Notes: a model not told the origin generated them from the sequence alone. Shown: positions 27,231 to 35,163, counted from the first letter of the stretch. The stretch: DNA of 64,000 bases from Hymenobacter caeli (GCF_013294115.1 NZ_JABSNP010000009.1:1-64000); one strand, 5' to 3'. Made by a program: numbers and translations.

Positions 27231-27539
27231 CTATTTGAATTGCTTGTCGTGGCAGAGGATGGCGCGGCCCACGATGGCATCGACGCCCCGAGCTTCGGGC
27301 TGGTGCTGGTGCCAGAGGTAGGTAGCCAGCAGGTTGAGGTAGGTCGGTTCGCGGAACTTGCCTTCGTCGTCGATTATCAATATCAGTTCGTCGGTGAGGC
27401 GCACCACGTCGACGGTGCGGCAGTCGAGCATGGCGTACAGCTCGGCCAGCTTGAAGCTCTCGCCGTTGGCGGGGTTGACGGGCCGGGGCTCGGCGCTGTG
27501 CGGGTCTAGTAAATGGGGCTGGTAAGTGATTTTGGGCAT
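27231..27539 (-). CDS. DUF3846-like protein (102 aa)
   Basis: ATG 27539 (MPKITYQPHLLDP). The pattern YAMLDCRTVDVVRLTDEL, then LIIDDEGKFREPTYLNLLAT and DAIVGRAILC, matches DUF3846, a family found in phages and mobile elements: a short beta-rich fold with an LNLLAT helix. Molecular function of the family is unknown to me. A longer open frame to 27755 is dismissed because its extra N-terminus is proline-rich noise. Confidence 0.75.
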   Translation of the reverse strand: MPKITYQPHLLDPHSAEPRPVNPANGESFKLAELYAMLDCRTVDVVRLTDELILIIDDEGKFREPTYLNLLATYLWHQHQPEARGVDAIVGRAILCHDKQFK

Positions 27540-27612
27540 GGTCGTAAGGGATGCGGGGCCGGCGTGCTGAGGGCGGCCCCCGGTTGATGGGTTGGGATGG
27601 TTGCGGGGGCGG

Positions 27613-27888
27613 CTAGCGCGGCGCGTAGCTGCCGGGGACGGCGTGAGGCCGGGCGCTGGGGTAGGCGTGGGCGCTGTCGTTGAAAAGGCCGACGACTGCG
27701 GCCAGCGCCTCCCACCGGCAGGCCCCGGTGGCGCGGTACTCGCGGGGACAGGCAAGCCCGGCCGGAGTTCTCACGACGATGGTGAAGCGGGTGCCGTGGG
27801 CGAACGGGTAGCCGCCGACGGTGCAGCCGGGCAGCGGAAATAGCGCCGCCGCTACCTGGGCGAAGCTGGGAGTAAGCAAGGCAGGCAT
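27613..27888 (-). CDS. Small hypothetical protein (91 aa)
   Basis: Starts MPALLTPSFAQVAAALFPLP and contains GTRFTIVVRTPAGLACP and RWEALAAVVGLFNDSAHAY. Placed 12 bp after the preceding operon gene. No recognised family. Confidence 0.5.
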   Translation of the reverse strand: MPALLTPSFAQVAAALFPLPGCTVGGYPFAHGTRFTIVVRTPAGLACPREYRATGACRWEALAAVVGLFNDSAHAYPSARPHAVPGSYAPR

Positions 27889-27900
27889 GGGCTGGGCGGC

Positions 27901-28302
27901 TTATAGGCTGGTGCCGTGGCGGGCGTTATGAGTAGCGCGGGCGGCGGCCTCGGCGCGGCCCCTGGGGCTGGCGTGGTAGGCCTGCGCGGCGGCGACAAAG
28001 CGAGCGCGGGCGGCCTCCTGGACCAGCCGGGCGGCTGACTTGCGCTGCTTGCGGCCGGGGCCGTGGTAATGGTCGCGCACCTCCCAGAATGCTTGGTCGG
28101 CATCGTACTTGGCCGACTGCGCCCGGCACAGCTCGAAGTAGGCGGCCTGGCCCTCGGAGTCGGACGCCGGCACGGCGGGAGCGGCCGGGCTGCGGGCGAC
28201 TGGGCGGCCCAGCGCGGCCTCAAGGCGGGCCAGCGTTTCGCGTAGGCGCTGGCTGGCGGCCCCCACTGCGGGAGCCGCCGCCGGCTGCACGGTGCTAAGC
28301 AT
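27901..28302 (-). CDS. Hypothetical helical protein (133 aa)
   Basis: Starts MLSTVQPAAAPAVGAASQRL, overlapping the upstream gene's end by 8 bp (translational coupling). Helical and basic: YDADQAFWEVRDHYHGPGRK, AARARFVAAAQAYHASPRGR. Possibly DNA-binding; no family recognised. Confidence 0.55.
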   Translation of the reverse strand: MLSTVQPAAAPAVGAASQRLRETLARLEAALGRPVARSPAAPAVPASDSEGQAAYFELCRAQSAKYDADQAFWEVRDHYHGPGRKQRKSAARLVQEAARARFVAAAQAYHASPRGRAEAAARATHNARHGTSL

Positions 28303-28753
28303 GGGCCCCGGCGCTGTGGTGTACGGCCAGCCACAGGCAATCGCAGCCTAAGCCGAAGGGGTCGGTCGTGCTGTCGCACGCGCAAGCCGCGCACTGGGTG
28401 GGGGCCACTACTGCCGGCGCAGGCGGTGCGGGAGCCGGGGCCCCCGCGAAAATGGTTTCAGCCTGCGCGACTACCTGGCGGCCCTGCTTGTACTCGAACA
28501 CGCCCAGTGCACCGGCGCGGTAAGCGGTGAAAAGTGCCTGCTCTACGGCCTGAAACGGGCAGCCAACGCAAGCCGCGGAGTAGAAGCCGCTACCCGACTG
28601 CTGCTCGGTGGCCTGCTGCCAGCCCTGCGAGAAGTAGCTGACCTGGTAAGAGAAATAGCCCGGCTGGCCGGAAGTGCCGACGTGGCAAGCTGCGAGTGGG
28701 GCACCGGCCCAGGCAGCAGCGGCCAAAGCATGAAACTGAACGGGGGTAAACAT
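28295..28753 (-). CDS. Cys-rich hypothetical protein (152 aa), first gene of the early operon
   Basis: Starts MFTPVQFHALAAAAWAG. Two cysteine groups (ACVGCPF near 60; CAACACDS...LGCDC near the C-terminus) could bind metal. First of about ten minus-strand genes running to 24178, driven from the intergenic region at 28754-28947. No recognised family. Confidence 0.6.
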   Translation of the reverse strand: MFTPVQFHALAAAAWAGAPLAACHVGTSGQPGYFSYQVSYFSQGWQQATEQQSGSGFYSAACVGCPFQAVEQALFTAYRAGALGVFEYKQGRQVVAQAETIFAGAPAPAPPAPAVVAPTQCAACACDSTTDPFGLGCDCLWLAVHHSAGAHA

Positions 28754-28880
28754 GACCTGTATGGGTTAGGCGTAAAATGCGCTGCGGTGCTGGCCGGGCC
28801 CAGCTAGCGCCGCTGGCGCGAAGCGCCGGGGCCTCTCCCCGACTACTACACAAATATACGTACTAAAGTAGTAAAAGATA

Positions 28881-28923
28881 CACCAAAATAGGTAAAAAGT
28901 TATCCACAATATGCACCAAAATA
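28881..28923. promoter_or_regulatory. Direct-repeat operator candidate between divergent genes
   Basis: CACCAAAATA occurs at 28881-28890 and 28914-28923, 33 bp apart (about three helical turns). It lies in an AT-rich divergent promoter region that also has TACTAAAGTAGTA at 28861. Likely controls the early operon and the SLOG gene. Confidence 0.45.
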
Positions 28924-28947
28924 CACCTACAAGGCGTAACTTAGAGT

Positions 28948-29364
28948 ATGAGAAATATGATAAAAAAGGCAGCTGGCGCTAGCGGTCTGGTGGTGGCGGT
29001 GATAGGCAGCCGGGGACTGGTGGCGTGCGCGACGCTGCCTGCCCGGCTGGCTGAGCTGGCCCCCGCCGAGCTGGTGAGCGGCGGCGCGGCCGGGGCCGAT
29101 ACAATGGGCGCAGAATGGGCGCGGGCCAACGGGGTGCCGCTACGGGTGCTGCGGCCCGACTACTGCGCCCACGGCCCAGCCGCGCCCCATGTGCGGAACG
29201 CCGAAATAGTAGCCGCCGCCGATGTGGTGCTAGTAGTGTGGGACGGGAAAAGCCGGGGGACGCTGAGCGCCGCCCGCGCCGCCGCCCGACTGGGCAGGCG
29301 CTGCGAGTGGCTGGCCGCCCCTGCACCTGGAGCGGCCCCGGTGCCGGGCGGGCTGGGGCTGTGA
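28948..29364 (+). CDS. SLOG-family (YspA/DprA-like) nucleotide-binding protein
   Basis: A 138-aa Rossmann-like protein. VVAVIGSRG (about 15-23), LVSGGAAGADTMGAEWA, RNAEIVAAADVVLVVWDGKS and RGTLSAARAAARLG follow the SLOG/YspA/DUF2493 pattern. The family is thought to bind nucleotides or nucleotide-derived signals and occurs in phages and conflict systems. ATG 28948 or 28957 may be the start. Divergent from the early operon; the last 15 residues are low complexity. Confidence 0.82.
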   Translation: MRNMIKKAAGASGLVVAVIGSRGLVACATLPARLAELAPAELVSGGAAGADTMGAEWARANGVPLRVLRPDYCAHGPAAPHVRNAEIVAAADVVLVVWDGKSRGTLSAARAAARLGRRCEWLAAPAPGAAPVPGGLGL

Positions 29365-30712
29365 GGCCTGCACCAGCGGGGCAGCTGGTGGCCGCGAGGC
29401 CCGCCGCCCCTGGCGGTAGTGGCCACCGCTGGCCGCTGGCGCGGGAGACCCCTGCGGGGCAGCCCGACACAACACACTAGATGCCCCTGGCCAGGGGGTG
29501 CGGGGGCCGGCCGTGAGGCCCCCGGTGCGCGCCGATGGCCGCACACACTCCGCGAAGCGGGCCTTGTGAGGGTGTAGCGGCCTTTTCCGGCTGCGGAACC
29601 CGAGGAAGATGACCGGGCGCTAGCTTGGGCATAGATGCCGGGGGCCTGGGGGCTGCCCCCAGACAAACCCTCCGCGAAGCGGGCCTTGTTGTTTAGCCAG
29701 GGGCCGCTGTCGCCGCTGCCGGAACGTTCGCAGCTTTGAGCCGCGCCCTGGCCTCGTTTCCGCCGCTTCCGGCGTTGCTCCAGCCTGCTCGCGGGCGGTG
29801 CGTGGGGCACGGCCAGGGGGCCGCGCTTGGGAGGTGCCGACCAACGGAAGGCGGCGACCTTGCGCATGGGCAACCTGGGCCGGTGCGGGGGGCTGGCATC
29901 AGAGCCGCGTGGCTTAGCGTAAGGTGCCGAATCTGGTATCGCTGTAGTCGCGGTGAGCGAAGGGGGCGCGGGCCTTAGCCCAAGCTGGCCCCCTTGGCGT
30001 GGGGTGGCCCGTGGTGTGGGAATGTGGGAAAGCGCGGGCTGGTTTTGGAGTAGCCTTTTCCATATTTCCACACCTGAACGGCCTGGTGCTTCGGGTGCAT
30101 CACGTGTAAGCGGGTGGGGAGAGGCCGGCCGAACGAAGCGCCGGGCAGCCGGCAAGCGGAGGAACGGAGCGCAGTCCGGCCGCCCGGTGCGTAATGAGGC
30201 GAGCCTGCCCCAAAGGGGTCCCCGGAGGGTTGCGGTAGGGCCGACTGGCCGACCATCGGGAGGCTGGGCGGGCCGCTGGGTGCGTTTGGTGGGTACCGGT
30301 CGCTACTGCTGAAGCGGTGAGCGCGGGCCGCTTTTTTCAGCGGCTGGCGCGGGGCGGTGGGCTTGCGGCTGGACTGTGTCGCTGGCAACACGGCCACCGC
30401 TGCCTGACGCGCGGCGATGGTTGTGTGCTGGACTGGCGGCTGGCTGCGGTGGGCCGCTTCTGCTGTACCGGTGGGTAGGGAGAGGCTGGCCGACCAACGG
30501 AAGGCGGGCCGGGGCGGTGGGTTTCGGTAGGGGCTGGCTGCGCTTTTTCGGGCGTTGCCGGGCCCGCTGGCGGGTCGTCGCTGCCGAGTCACTAAGCCGC
30601 TGCTGAAGTGCGCAAGATACTGTGATAAAAAGCAAGAAATCGGGCAAGTTTTTTTACCTTTGGTTCTCCTCAAGGAGAGCCTTCGGGTTCATCCTGTGTA
30701 GCCTCGGCGCGT
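29365..30712. other. GC-rich region without credible genes
   Basis: About 1.3 kb between the SLOG gene and the IS110 transposase. Open frames here are shadows with Arg/Pro/Gly-rich products and no recognisable folds. It holds repeated words: CTCCGCGAAGCGGGCCTTGT at 29548-29567 and 29670-29689; GCCGACCAACGGAAGGCGG at 29836 and 30488, with a variant at 30247; and an imperfect 18-bp inverted repeat at 30014-30073. Candidate roles are structured RNA, a transfer or replication origin, or decayed insertion elements; none is proven. Confidence 0.6.
30014..30073. repeat. Imperfect inverted repeat in noncoding region
   Basis: Arms 30014-30031 (GTGTGGGAATGTGGGAAA) and 30056-30073 match at 15 of 18 positions around a 24-nt loop. 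G-T pairing would tighten the stem in RNA of one strand. Confidence 0.5.
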
Positions 30713-31774
30713 TTACGTGGCCGGGGCTACTTCTTTTTCGGCCACCTGGGCGGGGTGGTAGTGCGGGTCGTAGGGGCGGTCGTTTTTCCAGAGGGAGTAG
30801 CAGAGCAGCAGCAGCTTGCGCATGACGGCAATCACGCCGGGCTTGCCGCTGGGCTGGCGAGCCCGCAAGCGGACATAAAAGGCCATTTGCTGCGGATTGT
30901 ACCGTAAGCTGCTCACCGCCGGCAGGTACAGGGCCTGACGCAAATGCACGTTGCCTCGGCGGGAGATGCGCGTGGCCTGTGCCGAGAGACCGCTTTGCCG
31001 TTGTACCACGTCCAGACCGGCGTAGGAAGCCAATTGCCGCTCGTTTTCGATAAGTACGAAGCCGTTGGTTTCGGCCACCACCACGATGGCCGTGGTCAGC
31101 CCGATGCCCGGTACGCTGGTCAGGTGGGCCAGCTTGCGGGCCAGTTCGGGCTCGGCTTCGAGCAGGGCGGCCAGGTCCTGGTCGACGGCTTTGAGCTGCT
31201 CCACCAGCAGTTTTTGGCGGGCGTCCAGGCGTTCCAGGGTGCGGGCGTCGGGCTGGTAGCTGTGGTCGTAGGCGTGGCGCTGGGTTTTGAGCCGCGCCCC
31301 TTGCCGTTTCAGGCTTTGGCGTTCACGGGCCAGGGCCCGCAGCTGGCGCAGGGCGGACGTGGGCGGCTGCCAGGCGGGCAGGGCCCGCTCCAGACCCAGG
31401 CGGCAGAGTAGGCGGGCGTCGAGCTGGTCGGTCTTACTCTTTTGCTCGGTACTCTGGGCGAAGTGCTTGACTTTGTTGGGCAATAGGACGCTCAACGCCT
31501 GTTCGTTGTCGGCCAGAAAATAGGCCAGCGCCTCGTAGTAGACCCCCGTGGCCTCGACCACGAACCACAACGGAGCGGCGGTGGCCTGTTGCTTCACCGT
31601 CCAGGCCAGCAAAGCCGCAAAGCCAGCCAGCGTGTTGTCGAAGGTGGCTTCTTTGCCGAAGCGCAGCTGCTGCTGCCCGTCGATGCGGCCGAAGCAGGCC
31701 ACGAACGTGTCTTTGGCAATGTCGATGCCCACGACGTATTTGAGCGGGGCGGTGGGGGAAGGGATGGCGGACAT
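30713..31774 (-). CDS. IS110-family transposase
   Basis: A 353-aa recombinase. The N-terminal RuvC-like domain carries the DEDD set: D18 (VGIDIAKDTF), E74 (FVVEATGVYY), D116 and D119 (KTDQLDARLL). A coiled linker precedes the Transposase_20 domain (SVPGIGLTTAIVVVAE, then ASYAGLDVVQRQSGLS and RRGNVHLRQALY), which holds the nucleophilic serine in this family. Full length and apparently intact. IS110 elements lack classical terminal repeats, and the exact ends are not resolved here. The long leader at 31775-32150 is where the bridge RNA would lie in the IS110 group. Confidence 0.93.
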   Translation of the reverse strand: MSAIPSPTAPLKYVVGIDIAKDTFVACFGRIDGQQQLRFGKEATFDNTLAGFAALLAWTVKQQATAAPLWFVVEATGVYYEALAYFLADNEQALSVLLPNKVKHFAQSTEQKSKTDQLDARLLCRLGLERALPAWQPPTSALRQLRALARERQSLKRQGARLKTQRHAYDHSYQPDARTLERLDARQKLLVEQLKAVDQDLAALLEAEPELARKLAHLTSVPGIGLTTAIVVVAETNGFVLIENERQLASYAGLDVVQRQSGLSAQATRISRRGNVHLRQALYLPAVSSLRYNPQQMAFYVRLRARQPSGKPGVIAVMRKLLLLCYSLWKNDRPYDPHYHPAQVAEKEVAPAT

Positions 31775-32150
31775 GAACGAACGGGAAAAAGGGGAAATGA
31801 ATCAGCCAGTCCGGGTTTTTACCGCAACTCTCCTTGTAAACATGCGGGATGCCACGACCCGAGCGGGTGGGCTCCCTTCATACTGTTCAGTCTTCAGGCA
31901 AAAACGGGAAACGGAGCACAGGCTCTAACGCTCAATGTCAGCGCCAGAGCGCCGCATTTAGGGATGGTGGGTGACTCCGTTTCCTTTTCTGGCTGCCTCT
32001 CAACGAAAGGCAATGCAATCATACAAGGGATGGGAAGGGAGCGACCAACGGGAGATGTGCGAAGCACCGCAGCGAAGCGGAGCCCTGGACAGCCCGACCC
32101 CCGGAACGACCAACGGGAGTGCAGGGGGATGAGCCCAAAATAATGCAATC
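31775..32150 (-). ncRNA. Candidate IS110 bridge RNA / left end
   Basis: The 5' noncoding leader of the transposase, transcribed from the minus strand if the IS110-group arrangement holds. It contains a 10-bp inverted repeat (GGAAACGGAG 31908-31917, CTCCGTTTCC 31975-31984) enclosing a smaller CGCTC/GAGCG stem, a repeated AATGCAATC (32012-32020, 32142-32150) and a repeated CGACCAACGGGAG (32042-32054, 32107-32119). The position is from family knowledge; RNA boundaries and guide loops are not determined. Confidence 0.4.
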
Positions 32151-32198
32151 GAAGATGACTTAATAATTCGATGACTGAATCAACGGTTACCCCGTATG

Positions 32199-32231
32199 TT
32201 TGTATTAAAGTGTGTTTTAAATATCTACTTT
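32199..32231 (+). promoter_or_regulatory. Candidate promoter of the lysis cassette
   Basis: TTTG at 32199-32202, 19 bp, then TATCTACTTT at 32222. The spacing suits the Bacteroidota -33/-7 arrangement, although the -7 box is imperfect. The holin-like ATG is at 32240. Confidence 0.35.
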
Positions 32232-32239
32232 AATAAGCC

Positions 32240-32542
32240 ATGTTATTCAGCAGTTCAAAACTGGGCCATATTGGCCAGATTCTCAGTACCGGTGCGGTCT
32301 GGGAGATAGGTACCTCGGCCTTCACCCCGCCCACGGCTAACGAAATTGAGGTGTTCGTTCACGTCTTCATTCAGGTGGTGGTGGGCATTGTGACGGTGGT
32401 GGCTACGGTGCGCAAGATGTTTCAGCGGCCGGAAACGGTGGTAAAGCTGCCGGCCGTTGGGGCCGTGGTGGCTCCAGCTGTACCACCGGCTGCTGCCCCC
32501 GTCGAGCTTGCACCTAATGATTCTGCCCGTGTCGCCGACTAA
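32240..32542 (+). CDS. Holin-like small membrane protein (100 aa)
   Basis: A polar N-terminus is followed by one strong membrane helix (VFVHVFIQVVVGIVTVVATV, about 38-57), a basic RKMFQR stop and a flexible Pro/Ala tail. Its 3' end overlaps the endolysin gene by 26 bp. Size, topology and position beside an endolysin support a holin or spanin-like role; sequence alone does not prove it. Confidence 0.6.
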   Translation: MLFSSSKLGHIGQILSTGAVWEIGTSAFTPPTANEIEVFVHVFIQVVVGIVTVVATVRKMFQRPETVVKLPAVGAVVAPAVPPAAAPVELAPNDSARVAD

Positions 32543-33017
32543 AGCCGCCGCCGTTGCTGCCAGAGCCGCCCCCAAACCGCCCCGTGTTGTGCCCGTGCTC
32601 ACGCCTGCCCAGCAGCAGCGCCAGGCCGTGCGGCTGGCCCAGGCGGTGCCCGGCCTGGCGGCGGCTTACTTGCACGCCTTGGGGCGCTGGGCCGGTGACC
32701 CGGTGCTTCGGCTGCTGGGGCTACCTATTGTGACAGAATGCTACCGCAGCCCCGAGCGTCAGGATGAGCTTTATACCCACGGCCGCACGGCTCCGGGGCC
32801 CGTCGTGACTTACAAGCGCGGGGGCGAGTCGAACCACAACCGGCTGCCTACGCCGGCCCTGGACGTGGCCTTTCTGCTGGCCGATGGGTCGGTGTCGTGG
32901 TCGGGGCTGCTGCTCTCCAAGTTCGCTCGGCTGATGAAGGCGGCCGATGCGCGGGTGCATTGGGGCGGCGACTGGCCGGAGTTCAAGGATAGGCCGCATT
33001 TCGAAGTATTGAGCTGA
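32517..33017 (+). CDS. Endolysin: L-Ala-D-Glu-type M15 peptidase
   Basis: A 166-aa zinc peptidase that cuts the peptide stem of peptidoglycan. ECYRSPERQDELY at 74-86 is the family N-motif. Zinc ligands are H107 (ESNHNRLPTPALDVAF), D116 and H161 (RPHFEV), with HWGGDW at 148-153 as in phage T5-type endopeptidases. ATG 32517 lies inside the holin frame; an alternative start at 32457 would lengthen that overlap. No signal peptide, so it would need the holin for release. Confidence 0.88.
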   Translation: MILPVSPTKAAAVAARAAPKPPRVVPVLTPAQQQRQAVRLAQAVPGLAAAYLHALGRWAGDPVLRLLGLPIVTECYRSPERQDELYTHGRTAPGPVVTYKRGGESNHNRLPTPALDVAFLLADGSVSWSGLLLSKFARLMKAADARVHWGGDWPEFKDRPHFEVLS

Positions 33018-33063
33018 GCCACAAGCATTTCTTTTTCTTCACCCTTTTACCCTAATTCTCACT

Positions 33064-33150
33064 GATGAAGCTCTGGCAAATACTCGTTCACGCTGCGGTA
33101 AGCGTGATTTTGCAGCTCGTGGATAAGAAGCGCGACCAGGCCGGCAAATA
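33064..33150 (+). CDS. Possible 28-aa lysis-cassette peptide
   Basis: ATG 33064 opens MKLWQILVHAAVSVILQLVD followed by KKRDQAGK. One short amphipathic or hydrophobic helix with a basic end, 46 bp after the endolysin and just before a terminator. Could be a small membrane-active lysis protein; very short, so uncertain. Confidence 0.35.
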
Positions 33151-33155
33151 GCCGT

Positions 33156-33226
33156 CTCCTGCACCACCACCACAAACAACGGGGCCAGCTGGCCGGGCGT
33201 GATGCTCGACTGGCTGGCCTTTTTGA
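33156..33226 (+). terminator. Terminator of the lysis cassette (copy 1 of a duplicated unit)
   Basis: GGCCAGCTGGCC...TGGCTGGCC hairpin followed by TTTTT. The surrounding 65 bp (from CTCCTGCACC) recur at 36231-36300 with a few changes, including a matching CGGGCGTGATGCTCGACT loop. Confidence 0.75.
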
Positions 33227-33265
33227 TAAGTAGTGTCGGAATCAACTCCAAGGTCAGTAGTGGGC

Positions 33266-34195
33266 TCAACTGCGGTAGTCTGCTTTATAGGCTTGGACCT
33301 CTTTTAGAAACTTAGCAATCTCTGGTAAAAGCTTTTGCTTTTCAGCTTGTGGCAATTCTTCGAGGGACTTGGCGGAAAGCTTTTCTTTTCGCGTGGCTTT
33401 AAGCAGGTCGTAGTGGCCTTTGCCACCGCGTTGGATGAAACGAACATAATCCGGCGAAGTGAAATGAGCACTGGCCTTGGCCAGGAAACGGTCAGCCTCG
33501 GAACCGGAAACTACTGCTATTAAGGCCAATTGATTAGAGACGAGACGAGTATTTTCAACTTGTACGGTGAAGGTATTTCCTACGGCACGAATCGTTAAAC
33601 TACCGTCTTGGTGGCCATCGATATGAGTGTTTCTGTCGACTTTCGCGGCTAAAAAATCAGCTAAAACAGAACCAAATTCCTGTTGTCGGGAGTGTTTGAT
33701 TTCTGGAGTTTGTGTTTTTTTTATGGGCGGCTTTGCGGCGTCTTTCATCCATGCGTTTGGATCTGGTGCAGCAGCCCTTCCTACTTCGTGAGGGGCTATG
33801 AATTGGGTAATAAACAAGCGTAGCTCATCCAATTCTTCCGCTGTTTCCAACTGACCGCCTATTTCAATGGAATTTCCGATTGAGCTGCTCAGTAGATTTA
33901 AGGAAGAAATTATTCCGGTCAATTCGTTGAAATAAAGCTTGGCGTGTAGGTTTGGGATAAGGCGGGGGGTAATGCCCATGCTTAACACTTGCTCTTTACT
34001 TAGGTGATTGGTAGCATCGTCCCGGATATAGAAATCAATGCTGACTCCTCGATTCCGCGCAGCTATTAAAGCTGCCGATACTTGTTTAGAATAAGTTAGA
34101 TTAACGTAAGGTGAAACAATAACCAGCTCTTTTTTAGCTTTTAAAATGACGTCCATTAGTTTGCTTTGGATGTCATGCGATTGAATAATTTTCAT
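33266..34195 (-). CDS. Phospholipase D-like (HKD) domain protein
   Basis: A 309-aa protein. The N-terminal PLD fold has a single HKD-type motif, H84-x-K86 in NLHAKLYFN with N99 in ISSLNLLSSSIGNSIEIG, so it would work as a dimer. The acidic part is atypical (FNELTG). Residues 130-309 hold a proline-rich linker and an unassigned C-terminal domain (ADFLAAKVDRNTHIDGHQDG). PLD-family nucleases with extra domains are frequent in defence and restriction contexts. GC is far below the surroundings, consistent with recent transfer. Confidence 0.75.
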   Translation of the reverse strand: MKIIQSHDIQSKLMDVILKAKKELVIVSPYVNLTYSKQVSAALIAARNRGVSIDFYIRDDATNHLSKEQVLSMGITPRLIPNLHAKLYFNELTGIISSLNLLSSSIGNSIEIGGQLETAEELDELRLFITQFIAPHEVGRAAAPDPNAWMKDAAKPPIKKTQTPEIKHSRQQEFGSVLADFLAAKVDRNTHIDGHQDGSLTIRAVGNTFTVQVENTRLVSNQLALIAVVSGSEADRFLAKASAHFTSPDYVRFIQRGGKGHYDLLKATRKEKLSAKSLEELPQAEKQKLLPEIAKFLKEVQAYKADYRS

Positions 34196-34203
34196 TTTTT
34201 ATT

Positions 34204-35070
34204 TTAGTTAGTAGGGCCGCTATCGATGCGGCTTTCCAGCACTTGTTGAACGGAAATAGGAACGGCCGATAAGATATCAAGCCCGGTGGAAGTTTCGATG
34301 GCGTTGACGCTGGTGCGGTAGGTGCCCCAACTCGTGCTGAGCGAATTATCGTTGGGGGTGTCGACGGCAATGATGCGGGTATTGGTGGACACCCGGGCGG
34401 CGTCGTTGCTACCGGTTGGGAGAATAACGACCACTTTCCAGCAGTGGGCCGGGACCGTCACGCGGCCGTTGTCGAGGGTGGTGGCGTACCCGTTAGAGCC
34501 GGTGCCGCCTTTGCAGTAGCTGCCGCAGATGATGTAGAGTTCGTTGCCGCTGGCTAGGAAGCTGCGGCAGTAGTCTTCGAGGTTGGCCCAGGTTTGTTGG
34601 TTGTTGCGGGGGGCCTGGGGCATCATGTTGGACATTAGGAACGTGGCCGAGTTGTCGGCCACGGTGCTGGTGCGGTCGGCGCTGGGGCAGTTGTGGCCGC
34701 GGTCAAAGCCCGAGCCGGTATAGCTGGCGGCGGTGACGTGGTACCAGGTGGCGGGCAGGTCGGCATCGGGGCGGAAATCGTCCTGGCGGGCGGCGCTGCC
34801 GACCCAGGAGCTGCTCAGGTGCCAGCTGACCCAGTTCGGTTTGCCTTAGTCGCGGTGGTAGGAGAGGGCGTATTGTGATTTGCTGAGCAAGTAATTGGTG
34901 GGTTGCCCGGGGTCCATGGTGGAACCGCTGGGATTGCCGAGGGTCAGGTGCTCGGTTAGGGCGGGTTGGGTGGTGATTGGGTTAGGCGTGGCGTCGTCGG
35001 TTTTGGCGCAGGCAGTGGCCAGCAGAGCTAACAAGACGAAGGTTGTGGTGCGGGTAAGTATTTGTTGCAT
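34204..35070 (-). pseudogene. DNA/RNA non-specific endonuclease lipoprotein, interrupted by a stop codon
   Basis: The frame encodes a signal peptide with lipobox (LLATAC), then NYLLSKSQYALSYHRD, an in-frame TAA at 34846-34848, and continues GKPNWVSWHLSSSWVG. The catalytic DRGHNCPSADR motif and NSATFLMSNMMPQAPRNNQQ then WANLEDYCR are all in register down to 34204. This is the NUC1/Serratia nuclease family. A single base change of a lysine-type codon (AAA to TAA) explains the stop. The start could be ATG 35070 or 35091. A truncated 74-aa product would lack the active site. Sequencing error or readthrough are alternatives. Confidence 0.82.
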
Positions 35071-35163
35071 GGGCGGTAGGTCGTAGCGCAAAGGTGGGAA
35101 CGAAGCGGTGGTGTCCCGAGCGAGTGAGGGGCCGGCGCTGAAGGCTAGGCGGTACTGTGGTGG

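Noticed and set aside
27231..27755. A 174-aa start for the DUF3846-like gene
   Set aside because: The first 72 residues are Pro/Ser/Thr-rich noise overlapping the neighbouring gene; family similarity begins at ATG 27539.
29160..30155. Long minus-strand frame in the GC-rich noncoding region
   Set aside because: Arg/Pro/Ser-rich product without any recognisable motif, and it runs antisense into the SLOG gene.
28754..30712. CRISPR array or diversity-generating retroelement
   Set aside because: The repeats are too few and irregularly spaced for CRISPR, no cas genes are seen, and there is no reverse transcriptase in the window.
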